Shown here: positions 24,171 through 33,165 of the stretch, one piece after another
Numbering within the stretch: position 1 is the first letter of the stretch
Layout of the letters: each line of letters opens with the position of its first letter
Source of the DNA: Lawsonibacter sp.
GTDB lineage: Bacteria > Bacillota > Clostridia > Oscillospirales > Oscillospiraceae
Length of the DNA: 64,000 nt
Reading direction: 5' to 3'
NCBI GenBank assembly: GCA_022801435.1
Contig: JAAWSG010000005.1
Location: forward strand, 1-64,000
The notes under the pieces: generated by a model
The model's database searches: none
The model's input: the letters and a program-made list of their open reading frames with translations, nothing else
What the model was told of the DNA's origin: nothing
Program-made: the position numbers and the translations under genes

Positions 24171-24947
24171 ATGGAACGAAACATCGCGCTGACACTGATG
24201 TACAACGGGACGGCCTACCACGGCTGGCAGGTACAGAAGAACGCCGTCTCTGTGGCGCAGACGCTGGAGCAGGCGCTGTCCACGGTGGTAGGGCATCCGG
24301 TAAAATGCACCGGGGCGGGCCGTACCGACGCCGGGGTCCACGCCGAGGTCTATGTGGCCAATTTCCGCACCAGCTCCTCCATTCCTATGGAAAAGCTCCC
24401 TCTGGCGGTGAACACCCGTCTGCCCAACGACATTGTGGTGGTCCGGGCGGTACAGGTCCCCGACTCCTTCAACGCCATCGGGTCCTGCCGGAAAAAGGAG
24501 TACACCTACCGCATTTACAACTCCCGTCTGGGCAACCCCTTCTTTGTGGACCGGGCCTGGTTCTACCCCCGGCGGCTGGACGAGGAAATCATGGCCCGGG
24601 CGGCGGCGCAGTTTGTGGGGACCCACGACTTCCGGGCGGTGCGCTCGGTGGGGACCCAGACCAAAACAACGGTGCGCACCGTCCACTATTTCGACGTGTC
24701 CCGCCGGGGAGATCTGATAGAGTGCAGGGTGTGCGCCAACGGATTCCTGTACAACATGGTCCGGGCCATGGTGGGGACCGTTGTATACGCCGCCGAGGGC
24801 AAGTTGCGCCCGGAGGACATCCCGCAGATTTTGGACTCAGGCAACCGCACCCTTGCCGGCCCCACCGTTCCTCCGGGCGGACTGTACATGACCCGTCTGT
24901 GGTATCCGGAGCAGGCGCTGGGCATGGACGACGGTCTGGAGGATTAG
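24171..24947 (+). CDS. truA: tRNA pseudouridine(38-40) synthase TruA
   Basis: TruA makes pseudouridine at positions 38, 39 and 40 of the tRNA anticodon stem. The 258 residues have the catalytic aspartate D53 in AGRTDAGVHA, the YNGTAYHGWQ start, KKEYTYRI and the late NGFLYNMVR motif. All expected elements are present. It is followed without a gap (TAG then ATG) by the DUF5711 gene. Confidence 0.96.
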   Translation: MERNIALTLMYNGTAYHGWQVQKNAVSVAQTLEQALSTVVGHPVKCTGAGRTDAGVHAEVYVANFRTSSSIPMEKLPLAVNTRLPNDIVVVRAVQVPDSFNAIGSCRKKEYTYRIYNSRLGNPFFVDRAWFYPRRLDEEIMARAAAQFVGTHDFRAVRSVGTQTKTTVRTVHYFDVSRRGDLIECRVCANGFLYNMVRAMVGTVVYAAEGKLRPEDIPQILDSGNRTLAGPTVPPGGLYMTRLWYPEQALGMDDGLED

Positions 24948-26117
24948 ATGATACGCACTCCCACCCCCGCAAAACGGGTCAAAAAACCGAATATTTTCCT
25001 GCGCCTGCTGGCTCTGCTGACCACCGCCGGACTTCTTCTGGGGGCGCTGGCCCTGGTGGTCTACCGGGACCGGTTCAACCTGGACGCCCTGCGCCGCTGG
25101 ATGTCCTACCGGGCCATCCTCACCAGCGAGACAGGAGAGGCCGCCCCCTTCCCCCACTCCGGCGGGGAAAAGCTGTCCATCGCCTACCTCTCCAGCGGGG
25201 TGGTCACCGCCTCCGCCGCCGGGGCCCACTACTACTCCCTGTCCGGCGAGCAGTACGCCGAGCTGGTGGCCCCCATGGACAACCCGGTGCTCTCCCATTC
25301 CAGGAACAGCGCCGTGGTCTACGATGTGGGCGGAAGTACCCTGTGCCTCTTCACCGGGGGGAATATGTACCAAAACCTGCCCATGGACAGCGGGACCGAC
25401 CTGCTCTCTGCCCGGGTGAATGACAGCGGCTGGATTGCGGTCACCGCCCAGCAGAGCGGCTACAAGGGGGCAGTGTCCGTCTATGACAGCCGCCAGCAGC
25501 CGGTCATCCAGATCAGCCTCTCCTCCACCTTTGTGGTGGATGCGGTCATCTCCCCCGACTGCCGCACCGTGGCGGTGATTACCATGGGGCAGGACGGCGG
25601 GGACTTCTTCAGCCGTCTGCTCCTCTTCCCCGTGGACCAGACCGAGCCCCGGGCCCAGGTGGAGCTGACAGGGACTACCGTGCTGGACCTGGACTATGAG
25701 GACGGGCACGTCTGGGTGCTGGGGGAGGACCAGCTCTTCATCGTCCCCGAGGACGGCTCCCAGCCCGCCGTCTACCCCTTCGGACACAGCTACATCAAGG
25801 AGGCCTGCCTGGACGGAGACGGCTTTGCCCTGCTGCTCACCAGCCACTACCGCTCGGTAAGCGCCACCCACGCCACCCTGGTGAACTCCTCCGGCCAGGC
25901 GGTCCAGACCATCGAGCTGGCCAGTCAGCTGCTGGACTTCGACTGCGCCGGCGGGTATTGCGCCCTGCTCACCGCCAGCCGCACCGACATCTATGACAGC
26001 CAGCTGAGACCCTACGCCAGCCTGGAGCACATGCAGGGGACCCGATACCTGTCCCTGTCCTCCGACGGCTCCGCAATCCTCTCCACCGGCCAGCAGGCGC
26101 GGCTGTTTATTCCTTAG
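24948..26117 (+). CDS. DUF5711 family membrane-anchored beta-propeller-like protein
   Basis: This 389-residue protein has a basic N-terminus, one membrane helix (about 16-41), and a long extracellular domain of repeated beta blades (recurring ..VVYDVGGSTLCLF, ..VSVYDSRQQPV, ..GHVWVLGEDQLFIV). It fits the DUF5711 family, which is common in Clostridia and functionally unknown. Transcription is coupled to truA upstream and a CvpA-like protein downstream (27-base gap); the role could be in the cell envelope. Confidence 0.8.
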   Translation: MIRTPTPAKRVKKPNIFLRLLALLTTAGLLLGALALVVYRDRFNLDALRRWMSYRAILTSETGEAAPFPHSGGEKLSIAYLSSGVVTASAAGAHYYSLSGEQYAELVAPMDNPVLSHSRNSAVVYDVGGSTLCLFTGGNMYQNLPMDSGTDLLSARVNDSGWIAVTAQQSGYKGAVSVYDSRQQPVIQISLSSTFVVDAVISPDCRTVAVITMGQDGGDFFSRLLLFPVDQTEPRAQVELTGTTVLDLDYEDGHVWVLGEDQLFIVPEDGSQPAVYPFGHSYIKEACLDGDGFALLLTSHYRSVSATHATLVNSSGQAVQTIELASQLLDFDCAGGYCALLTASRTDIYDSQLRPYASLEHMQGTRYLSLSSDGSAILSTGQQARLFIP

Positions 26118-26144
26118 CCCTACAGCGCATTTTTGGAGGTTTTT

Positions 26145-26852
26145 ATGTCCTACCTTGTGTTTGATCTTCTCATCGGAGCGGTGCTGCTCATTGCCCTGGC
26201 CCGGGGCTACTCCCGAGGATTTGTTCTGACCCTGTGCGGCTTCCTGGCCGTCTTTGTCGCCTTCATCGGGGCCAGCGTCCTCTCCAACGCCCTGGCCGAG
26301 CCGGTGGCCAAGGTCATCGAGCCCATGGTGGTCAGCCGGATCCACGACACCGTCACCAGCTACCATGACCGCTCCGCCGCGGAGCACACCGCCCAGGAGG
26401 AGTCCGACTGGCTGGATCAGCTCCCCCTGGAGGAGGTCCTGGAACCCCTGCGGGAGTCCCAATTCTTCCAAAGCATCGCCGAGACCTTCCAGCGGGCGGT
26501 GGACAACGGGACCGCCGGCATCGCCGCCCACGCCGTCCAGGCCCTGGCCCACTTCGCCGCCGTGCAGATCGCCCGCACGGTTCTCTTTGCCCTCTGCTTT
26601 GCCGCCGTCCTCCTGGCCTGGACCCTCCTCAGCCGCGCCCTGGACCTGGTGGCCCGCCTCCCCGTCCTCAACGCCCTCAACCGCTGGGGCGGCGGCGCGG
26701 TGGGTCTGTGCCGGGGGGCGCTGCTGGTCCTCATCGCCCTCTGGCTCTTTCGCGGGCGCATCCCCCCAGGCGCGGAGGAACACACCTTCCTGCTCCCCCT
26801 CTTCCTCCGCTTCGACCCCCTCGCTCTCCTGGTCCATGCCACAAGAGCATAA
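26145..26852 (+). CDS. CvpA family membrane protein
   Basis: This 235-residue protein has a CvpA-type N-terminus (LVFDLLIGAVLLIALARGYSRG) and further hydrophobic segments at about 25-45, 140-165 and 185-205. A central amphipathic, acidic stretch (70-115) lies between them. CvpA proteins are linked to colicin V export in Escherichia coli and to envelope integrity elsewhere; the role here is inferred only from homology. ATG 26145 has GGAGG at a 5-base spacing, so it was preferred to the in-frame start at 26133. Confidence 0.75.
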   Translation: MSYLVFDLLIGAVLLIALARGYSRGFVLTLCGFLAVFVAFIGASVLSNALAEPVAKVIEPMVVSRIHDTVTSYHDRSAAEHTAQEESDWLDQLPLEEVLEPLRESQFFQSIAETFQRAVDNGTAGIAAHAVQALAHFAAVQIARTVLFALCFAAVLLAWTLLSRALDLVARLPVLNALNRWGGGAVGLCRGALLVLIALWLFRGRIPPGAEEHTFLLPLFLRFDPLALLVHATRA

Positions 26853-26886
26853 TTTTCGCTTTCCCACCGTATTTTCCCTGGGATAG

Positions 26887-26915
26887 TTGTCAAATGTTCA
26901 TACCCAGTTCATAAT
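26887..26915 (+). promoter_or_regulatory. Sigma-A promoter of the Clp ATPase gene
   Basis: TTGTCA (26887-26892) and CATAAT (26910-26915) with a 17-base spacer. No CtsR-type direct heptamer repeat and no CIRCE element were found in the 116-base intergenic region. Confidence 0.7.
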
Positions 26916-26968
26916 TGGGGTGTAGTATCACTCCAAAATACCACCTCTCCTGAAAGGAGTGTTGCGCA

Positions 26969-29275
26969 ATGCAGCCCACAATGTGCAGCCGCTGCGGAAA
27001 AAATGTGGCGGTCATCTTTATTACGAAGCTGGAGGGCGGGACCTCGAAAAATGAGGGGCTCTGCCTCAAATGCGCCCGGGAGCTGGGCATCAAGCCCATT
27101 GACGACATGATGAAGAAAATGGGCATCAGCGATGAGGACCTGGACAGCCTCACCAGCGAGATGATGTCCGCCTTTGGAGGGGCTGAGGGACTGGAGGGCC
27201 TGATGTCCCCCAGCAAGGACGAGGACGAGGGGGACGATGGCCGTACCGCCACCTTCCCCTTCCTCAACCAGCTCTTTGGCTCCTCCACCTCCCCCGCCCC
27301 CGTCCCCAGCGAGGGGAGCGCCGCCCCCAGAGGGGAGAACAAAAATCAGCCGGGAAAGCCCGCCAAGCGGAAGTTTTTGGACAGCTACTGCATCTCCCTG
27401 ACCAGCCGCGCCCAGGAGGGGAAGCTGGATAAGCTCATCGGCCGGGAGCGGGAGCTGGAGCGGGTGGTGCAGATCCTCAACCGGCGGCAGAAAAACAACC
27501 CCTGCCTCATCGGCGAGCCCGGCGTGGGAAAAACCGCCATCGCGGAGGGGCTGGCCCAGCGCATCGCCGCCCGGGACGTGCCCTATAAGCTGATGGACAA
27601 GGAGGTCTATCTGCTGGACCTCACCGCTCTGGTGGCGGGGACCCAGTTCCGGGGCCAGTTCGAGAGCCGCATGAAGGGCCTTATTGAGGAGATCCGCAAG
27701 CTGGGCAACATCATCCTTGTCATTGACGAGGTCCACAATATCGTGGGCGCGGGAGACGCGGAGGGCTCCATGAACGCCGCCAACATCCTCAAGCCCGCCC
27801 TCAGCTGGGGGGAGCTCCAGGTCATCGGCGCCACCACCCTCAACGAGTACCGCAAGCACATCGAGAAGGACACCGCCCTGGAGCGCCGCTTCCAGCCCGT
27901 TATCGTGGAGGAGCCCTCCATCGAGGACAGCGTTCAGGTGCTGCTGGGCATCGCCCCCTACTACGAGGCGTACCACCAGGTGGCGGTCTCCCCGGAGATG
28001 TGCCGGCTGGCGGTCACCATGAGCGAGCGGTACATCTCCGACCGCTACCTGCCCGACAAGGCCATCGACCTCATCGATGAGGCGTGCTCCAATGTCAACC
28101 TCCACAACAAGGACCTCTCCCGCCTGCACGAGGTAGACAAGGAGCTGGCCGACCTGGCCAAGGAGAAGGAGGTCATGACCGGGGCCGCCACCGACGAGGC
28201 CTATAAGCGGCTGGCCGATATCCGGAGCATGGAGCTGCGCCTGGAGGAGGAGAAGCAGGAGCTGAACAGCCACGCCTATCCCGCCCTGTCGGAGGAGCAC
28301 CTGGCCAACGTCATCGAGCTGTGGACCAAGATCCCCGCCAGCCGCATCCAGGAGCAGGAGTTCCAGCGCCTGGCCAAGCTGGAGGAGCGCCTGAAGGAGC
28401 ACGTCATCGGCCAGGACGAGGCGGTAAAGGCCGTCTCCGCCGCTGTCCGGAGGGGCCGGGCGGGCATCTCCCCCAAGCGCAAGCCGGTCTCCTTCATCTT
28501 TGTGGGCTCCACCGGCGTGGGCAAGACCGAGCTGGTCAAGCAGCTGGCCGCCGACCTCTTCGACACCCCCGAGTCCCTCATCCGGCTGGATATGTCCGAG
28601 TTTATGGAGAAGCACGCCGTCTCCCGCATCATCGGCTCCCCGCCGGGGTACGTGGGCTATGACGAGGCGGGCCAGCTCACCGAGAAGATCCGCCGGAAGC
28701 CCTACTCCGTGGTCCTCTTTGACGAGATCGAGAAGGCCCACCCCGATGTGCTGAACATCCTCCTCCAGATTCTGGACGACGGGCGGATCACGGACGCCCA
28801 CGGCCGGACGGTGAATTTTGAGAACACCGTCATCGTCATGACCTCCAACGCGGGCAGCGGCAGCAAGGCGGGCACGGTGGGCTTTGGCCGGACCTCCAAT
28901 GAGCAGAGCAAGGAGAAGGTCATGAAGGCGCTCCAGGACTTCCTGCGGCCCGAGTTCATCAACCGGGTGGACGAGATCGTCTGCTTCAACCAGCTCACCG
29001 AGGAGAATTTTAAGGGTATCGCCGTCATCATGCTCAAGGACCTGGCCGCTACCCTCCAGGAGAAGGGCATCTTCCTCTCCTGGGACAACTCCCTGCTGGA
29101 CTATTTGGTGAAAAAGTCCTACTCCGCCGCCTACGGGGCCCGGAACCTCCGCCGGCTCATTCAGAAGGAACTGGAGGACGCCATTGCCTCCCGTCTGATT
29201 GAGGGCTGGCAGAACCCCTTCACCCGGATCAATGTCCGGGGCGGCGAGCAGAACCTGGAGCTGGAAACGGTATAG
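26969..29275 (+). CDS. Clp-type AAA+ ATPase with N-terminal zinc motif (ClpC-like)
   Basis: This 768-residue Hsp100 unfoldase has two AAA+ modules. The first has Walker A GEPGVGKT (182-189) and [10 protein letters not shown]; the second has GSTGVGKT (about 513-520), [12 protein letters not shown] and the arginine-finger region [14 protein letters not shown] loop just before that arginine-finger region is the site that docks ClpP in ClpC/ClpA. In place of the usual ClpC double-repeat N domain, residues 1-40 carry two CxxC pairs (C6, C9, C32, C35), like the zinc region of McsA. A low-complexity acidic linker follows. It probably delivers proteins to ClpP, with the zinc motif as adaptor or redox sensor. 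AAAGGAG precedes the ATG. Confidence 0.9.
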   Translation: MQPTMCSRCGKNVAVIFITKLEGGTSKNEGLCLKCARELGIKPIDDMMKKMGISDEDLDSLTSEMMSAFGGAEGLEGLMSPSKDEDEGDDGRTATFPFLNQLFGSSTSPAPVPSEGSAAPRGENKNQPGKPAKRKFLDSYCISLTSRAQEGKLDKLIGRERELERVVQILNRRQKNNPCLIGEPGVGKTAIAEGLAQRIAARDVPYKLMDKEVYLLDLTALVAGTQFRGQFESRMKGLIEEIRKLGNIILVIDEVHNIVGAGDAEGSMNAANILKPALSWGELQVIGATTLNEYRKHIEKDTALERRFQPVIVEEPSIEDSVQVLLGIAPYYEAYHQVAVSPEMCRLAVTMSERYISDRYLPDKAIDLIDEACSNVNLHNKDLSRLHEVDKELADLAKEKEVMTGAATDEAYKRLADIRSMELRLEEEKQELNSHAYPALSEEHLANVIELWTKIPASRIQEQEFQRLAKLEERLKEHVIGQDEAVKAVSAAVRRGRAGISPKRKPVSFIFVGSTGVGKTELVKQLAADLFDTPESLIRLDMSEFMEKHAVSRIIGSPPGYVGYDEAGQLTEKIRRKPYSVVLFDEIEKAHPDVLNILLQILDDGRITDAHGRTVNFENTVIVMTSNAGSGSKAGTVGFGRTSNEQSKEKVMKALQDFLRPEFINRVDEIVCFNQLTEENFKGIAVIMLKDLAATLQEKGIFLSWDNSLLDYLVKKSYSAAYGARNLRRLIQKELEDAIASRLIEGWQNPFTRINVRGGEQNLELETV

Positions 29276-29280
29276 ACGCA

Positions 29281-29315
29281 AACCGGGCCTCCCACAGCGG
29301 AGGCCCGGTTTTTCT
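29281..29315 (+). terminator. Intrinsic terminator of the Clp ATPase gene
   Basis: AACCGGGCCTCC (29281-29292) pairs with GGAGGCCCGGTT (29299-29310), followed by TTTC. Confidence 0.85.
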
Positions 29316-29364
29316 GCGGAATTGAAACGGCGGACTCGACAAGCGTATCCCTGCATTTGTCAAA

Positions 29365-29398
29365 AAACCGGCCCCAGGCAGATACCTGGGGCCGGTTT
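29365..29398 (-). terminator. Intrinsic terminator of the anti-sigma operon
   Basis: AACCGGCCCCAGG and CCTGGGGCCGGTT form a 13-bp stem; on the minus strand a T run follows, so it serves the leftward sigma/anti-sigma genes. Confidence 0.8.
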
Positions 29399-29426
29399 CT
29401 CTCTACAGCGCGCAAGCTGTTCCGGT

Positions 29427-31229
29427 TTAATCATCCCACTCCTGGTCATACTCCAGAACGGCTCCGGTGACGCCATCGATGGTGTACTCGTACTCCATGC
29501 CGCCCGCCTTGAACTCCACCTCATATTCCAGCCGGCCATCGTCCCGGTCCCGTTCCACCTTCATTTTGGTGGTCTGGCTCTCGGACACCCCGGCGTGGCT
29601 CAGGGCGGCCTCCTTGGCGGCCTGCTGGCCAATGTCGGAGGAGGTGTTCCCTGTCTCGCTGTGCTGACCGGGGTCACGCTCCCCATGGCGGTCGATCTCG
29701 TTCTTCAAAACCGAGCCCGTGCGGCCGTCCACCGTGTACTCATACTCCGTTGTGCCGCACCAGAACTCCAGCTCATACTCCAGCCGTCCATCTTCCCACT
29801 CCCGCTTAATCTTCCAGCCGGTGACATCCTCCGCCGTCAGCCCCGCGTTGTCCAGAGCGGCCTGCTTGGCGGCGTCCTGACCAATGTCCTCCTCAGAGCT
29901 CGCAGGCGCAGAGGGCTGGGGATTGGCGGGCTGGGGATTGGGATTGGCGGGCTGGGGATTGGCGGGCTGGGAATTGGGCTCCCGGTATTCAGTGTCCCAT
30001 TTCAGAACCGCGCCCGTATAGGCGTCGATGTCGTAATCAAATTCATAGCCGCCGAGGACAAAATCCACATCGTACATCTGACGGCCATTGTCCCACTCCA
30101 GCTTGACCACGGCATTCAGGATGTTGTTCCGGTCAAGTCCGGGATACTGTGTGCCGCAGTGCGCCGCCGCAGCTTCCAATGCCTGGTCTTCGGTAATGGG
30201 CATTCCGGTCTCCCCCTGGCTGCCCGGCGCGGCGGTATTCAGCAAATCCTTCTGCCCGCTGAGCACCTCCCCGGTGAAGGCGTCCACGATATAGTCGAAC
30301 TCCCCAAAGGCGGTCTTGATCTCCACGTCGTAGTGGGGGGGCTGCTCGTCCAGTTCCGGGTCCACGTCGGTCACCGCGGAGTCCAGGGCCAGCGTCCCGG
30401 CATAGCGCTCCGCGGCCACGGCGGCGGCGGGCTTGCCGATGGGGATACGCGTCTCTCCCGCCTCCAGCAGGTCGTTCAGCTCCTCGATGGACAGGGCGGC
30501 CAGCTGGTCGAGGGCAGTGGTGCTGTTGGTGGCGATGGTCCCGTTCATCTCCATCACCTTGCGCACCAGGCTGGCCTTCCCGGCGGACAGGCCGGAGTCA
30601 AAGGTCATATACTCAGGCGCGGGGGTGTTCGCGTCCAGCACCTGGCTGAGCACCGCCGTCCCCGGAGCTTGGGTCTTCAGCACCCCGTCCACCGAGGCCA
30701 CCAGCTCCGCCTGGAGCCGCTGGGCCCGGCTCTGATCCTTGTCCTCCACCGAGATGAGGATGGCGGAGGAGATGCTGTCCAGATAGCCCTCCCGCACCAG
30801 CGCGCCCACGATGGCATTCACTGCCACGTCCAGCTTGACGCCCTTCAGGTCCTCCCCTCCGTCCATCTCAAAGAGCACCCCCGCCGCCTCGGTGTTCAGG
30901 GCGGTGCAGGAGATGACCCGCTCCCCCCGGTTGACCCGCAGCTCAATGCTGGGATTCACGTCCAGGGACACCACGGAGGCCACCGCATGGCTGTTTTGCC
31001 ACGCCAGCCCGCCTCCGGCTCCGGCCAGGACCAGGCCCACACAGGCCGCAGCCAGCCACCGGCCCCATTTTTTTCCGGCTCCCTTTCTCTCATGGTTGGA
31101 ATTGGCTTCGCTCATTTTCGTCACGCTCCCCTTCTGTTCACCGCAGCGGGAGAGGATGGCGTCCAGGTCGTCGGAGGCGGTCCGCTCCAGGGCGGCGGCC
31201 AGCTTTTGCAAAAGCTCCTGGTCAGTCAT
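29427..31229 (-). CDS. RsgI-like anti-sigma factor with PepSY repeats
   Basis: This 600-residue membrane protein has a cytoplasmic N-terminus (1-56) of anti-sigma type, one membrane helix (57-77) and an RsgI-like extracellular core with VVSLDVNPSIELRVN (86-100). The Asn92-Pro93 bond matches the autoproteolysis site known in RsgI proteins. Three PepSY-type repeats follow (ILNAVVKLEWDNGR, WKIKREWEDGR and MKVERDRDDGR each precede a YEYxxDxxTGxVL block), with a Gln-Pro-Ala-Asn-rich linker between the first and second. It probably holds the adjacent ECF sigma factor at the membrane until an envelope signal arrives. The start ATG 31229 lies 2 bases past the sigma stop. The upstream in-frame extension is a shadow of the sigma gene. 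Confidence 0.85.
   Translation of the reverse strand: MTDQELLQKLAAALERTASDDLDAILSRCGEQKGSVTKMSEANSNHERKGAGKKWGRWLAAACVGLVLAGAGGGLAWQNSHAVASVVSLDVNPSIELRVNRGERVISCTALNTEAAGVLFEMDGGEDLKGVKLDVAVNAIVGALVREGYLDSISSAILISVEDKDQSRAQRLQAELVASVDGVLKTQAPGTAVLSQVLDANTPAPEYMTFDSGLSAGKASLVRKVMEMNGTIATNSTTALDQLAALSIEELNDLLEAGETRIPIGKPAAAVAAERYAGTLALDSAVTDVDPELDEQPPHYDVEIKTAFGEFDYIVDAFTGEVLSGQKDLLNTAAPGSQGETGMPITEDQALEAAAAHCGTQYPGLDRNNILNAVVKLEWDNGRQMYDVDFVLGGYEFDYDIDAYTGAVLKWDTEYREPNSQPANPQPANPNPQPANPQPSAPASSEEDIGQDAAKQAALDNAGLTAEDVTGWKIKREWEDGRLEYELEFWCGTTEYEYTVDGRTGSVLKNEIDRHGERDPGQHSETGNTSSDIGQQAAKEAALSHAGVSESQTTKMKVERDRDDGRLEYEVEFKAGGMEYEYTIDGVTGAVLEYDQEWDD
29914..29975. repeat. Short tandem repeat coding for a Gln-Pro-Ala-Asn-Pro linker
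   Basis: Four near-identical copies of a 15-base unit (GGGCTGGGGATTGGC and variants) encode the linker between PepSY repeats. The repeat is in frame, and copy-number slippage would change linker length by five residues per unit. Confidence 0.7.
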
Positions 31230-31231
31230 AG

Positions 31232-31783
31232 TCAGCTCTCCCCTTTCATCTGGGCTCTCATTTTTTTCAGCCCGCGGTGGTACTTGGACAGGACGGTGGA
31301 CAGCGGCAGCTCCAGCAGCGCGGCAATCTCCCGGTGCTTCAGCCCGCCGGCGTGGAGCAGCAGGATGTACCGCTCCTCCTCCCCCAGGCGGCCCAGCCCC
31401 TCCTGGAGGAGCAGCCGGTCCTCCGCAGAGACCCCGGGCTCCCCGGCGGGGATGGCGTTCCAGCTCTCCTCGTCCAGCAGGACCTGCCGTCCCCCCTGCC
31501 GCAGCCGCATCCGGGCGGTGTTCCTGGCGACGGTGAGCAGCCATGCCATAGGCGTACCCTGGGGGCGGTAGCTCGGAGCGCTCTCCCACACCTTGACAAA
31601 GACGTCCTGAGAAACATCCTGGGCCTCCTGGGCGTCGTGGAGCAGGGCCAGCGCCAGGCCGTATACCGCCCCCCGGCTCAGACCGTACAGCCGGGCAAAG
31701 GCCTCCCGGTCCCCCCGGCCCGTCCGGAGCAGAAGCGTATCCAGCTCCTCTTCACTTGTCTGGACACTGTCAAGAGCCAGCAT
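31232..31783 (-). CDS. ECF-family RNA polymerase sigma factor
   Basis: This 183-residue sigma-70-family protein has region 2 (about 20-85, including AQDVSQDVFVKVWES and AWLLTVARNTAR) and region 4 (about 125-180, HREIAALLELPLSTVLSKYHRGLKKMR). There is no region 1, as is normal for ECF sigma factors. Its stop lies 2 bases before the start of the RsgI-like anti-sigma gene, so they are translationally coupled. ECF-type sigma paired with an RsgI-like anti-sigma is notable, since RsgI usually partners with SigI. Confidence 0.9.
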   Translation of the reverse strand: MLALDSVQTSEEELDTLLLRTGRGDREAFARLYGLSRGAVYGLALALLHDAQEAQDVSQDVFVKVWESAPSYRPQGTPMAWLLTVARNTARMRLRQGGRQVLLDEESWNAIPAGEPGVSAEDRLLLQEGLGRLGEEERYILLLHAGGLKHREIAALLELPLSTVLSKYHRGLKKMRAQMKGES

Positions 31784-31868
31784 AGTCCATTTCTCCTGTC
31801 ATAAAAGGAATGCCTCAGAAACGGGTTTTATTGCACGCAAGAAAAATTTTTTGCGGCCTGTATGGATT

Positions 31869-31897
31869 ACTATATCACAGACGTCCGGGAACTGCAA
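31869..31897 (-). promoter_or_regulatory. Sigma-A promoter for the ECF sigma operon
   Basis: On the minus strand, TTGCAG (31897-31892), 17 bases, then TATAGT (31874-31869), about 85 bases upstream of the sigma gene. It points away from the eutH promoter in the same intergenic region. Confidence 0.6.
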
Positions 31898-31960
31898 GTG
31901 GATTGCCGGTATGACTTGCCGGCGGTCCGCAAGTTTGTCTGTATTTTTTCCTTTTTTGTC

Positions 31961-31989
31961 TTTACTTATATTATTCCACATATTATAAT
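31961..31989 (+). promoter_or_regulatory. Sigma-A promoter for eutH
   Basis: TTTACT (31961-31966) and TATAAT (31984-31989) have a 17-base spacer in a strongly AT-rich stretch, about 45 bases upstream of the eutH start. Confidence 0.65.
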
Positions 31990-32037
31990 AGGTTTCATTA
32001 GAATTGGTGCGCACGCCTTCCAATTGAGGTGGTTAGT

Positions 32038-33135
32038 TTGGGTTTCAATCAAATTGTGGTCAACATTATGGTCGCCTTTATGGTGTTAGCCGCCATAGAC
32101 CGGTGTCTGGGCTCGCCAACCGGGCTGGGCAGGGAGATGGACAAGGGGCTGGAGGCTATGGCGCCCATGTGCATCCCCATGGCAGGGATGCTTCTGCTGG
32201 CGCCCAAGATCGGAGCCCTGCTCACCCCCTTGGTCAGCCCCTTCTTCCGCCTGCTGGGGGCGGACCCGGCGATGTTCGCCACTTCGATTCTGGCCTGCGA
32301 CATGGGGGGCTACGCTTTGGCGGTCTCAATGGCCTCCACTCCGGAAGCGGGCCAGTTTGCCGGCTGCATCCTGGGCTGCTCCCTGGGAGGCGCGGTCTCC
32401 TTCTTAATCCCGGTTGGAACCTCCATGATCCGCAAGGAGCTCCAGCCCAGCTTTGCCATCGGCATATTGGTGGGGGTGGTCACCGTCCCCGCAGGGCTGA
32501 TTGCGGGGGGCATAGCCGCCGGCTATCCGCCCGCCATGATCTTCCACAACACTCTGCCCATTTTGATCCTCTCCCTGCTCATCGCGCTGGGGCTGTGGAA
32601 GGCGCAGCATTTTTGCATCCTTCTGTTTGAGCTGCTGGGCCGGTTCATGGTGGTGGTTGCCACTGCCGGCTTTGCCATCGGCATCATTCAGGAGCTCACC
32701 CCCCTGGTGATTTTGCCCGGGCTGGGCTCTGTGCTGGACGGCATCCGGGTTGTAGGAAGCGTAGCCATTGTTCTGTGCGGCGCCTACCCGATGATGTTCT
32801 TAATCAACACCATCTGGCACGGCCCCATTCACCGGCTGGGCCGCTGGATGGGCATCGACCAGAACGCCATCTCCTGCATTTTCGGCGGAATGGCCAACAT
32901 CATGCCCATTCTGGGTCAGTGCAACCAAATGTCCCCTGCCGGGGTGACGGCCGCTATGGCCTTTGCCCTCAGCGGCTCGTGCATCTTTGGGGATCACCTG
33001 GGCTTTATCGCCAGCGTGGACAAAGAGATGATCGTCCCCATGCTGCTGTCCAAAGCGGTAGGCGGCATAATTGCTCTGGCCGCGGCGGTCATTTTGTGCA
33101 AACGAAATCAGTACAGCGACCAGGTCCTGATATAG
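32038..33135 (+). CDS. eutH: EutH family ethanolamine permease
   Basis: This 365-residue integral membrane protein has about ten helices and matches EutH, the ethanolamine/choline-type uptake protein of eut operons (GFNQIVVNIMVAFMVLAAID start, ILACDMGGYALA, and a late GSCIFGDHLGFIA segment). TTG 32038 was chosen as start because GAGGTGG lies 5 bases upstream and the N-terminus then aligns with known EutH starts (MGINEI-type). No eutABC or shell genes are nearby, so it is a solitary permease. A ROK regulator follows 30 bases downstream in the same direction. Confidence 0.85.
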   Translation: MGFNQIVVNIMVAFMVLAAIDRCLGSPTGLGREMDKGLEAMAPMCIPMAGMLLLAPKIGALLTPLVSPFFRLLGADPAMFATSILACDMGGYALAVSMASTPEAGQFAGCILGCSLGGAVSFLIPVGTSMIRKELQPSFAIGILVGVVTVPAGLIAGGIAAGYPPAMIFHNTLPILILSLLIALGLWKAQHFCILLFELLGRFMVVVATAGFAIGIIQELTPLVILPGLGSVLDGIRVVGSVAIVLCGAYPMMFLINTIWHGPIHRLGRWMGIDQNAISCIFGGMANIMPILGQCNQMSPAGVTAAMAFALSGSCIFGDHLGFIASVDKEMIVPMLLSKAVGGIIALAAAVILCKRNQYSDQVLI

Positions 33136-33165
33136 GAAGTGTATACAGAACAATGAGGTTTCTCT

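Noticed and set aside
26853..26968. CtsR or HrcA operator before the Clp ATPase gene
   Set aside because: No tandem heptamer or CIRCE palindrome could be found.
29914..29975. Tandem repeat as a CRISPR array
   Set aside because: Units are 15 bases, have no spacers and are in frame within a protein gene.
31230..31589. N-terminal extension of the anti-sigma protein
   Set aside because: The bases are the antiphase of the ECF sigma gene; composition is Gly/Pro/Arg-rich and a proper start exists at 31229.
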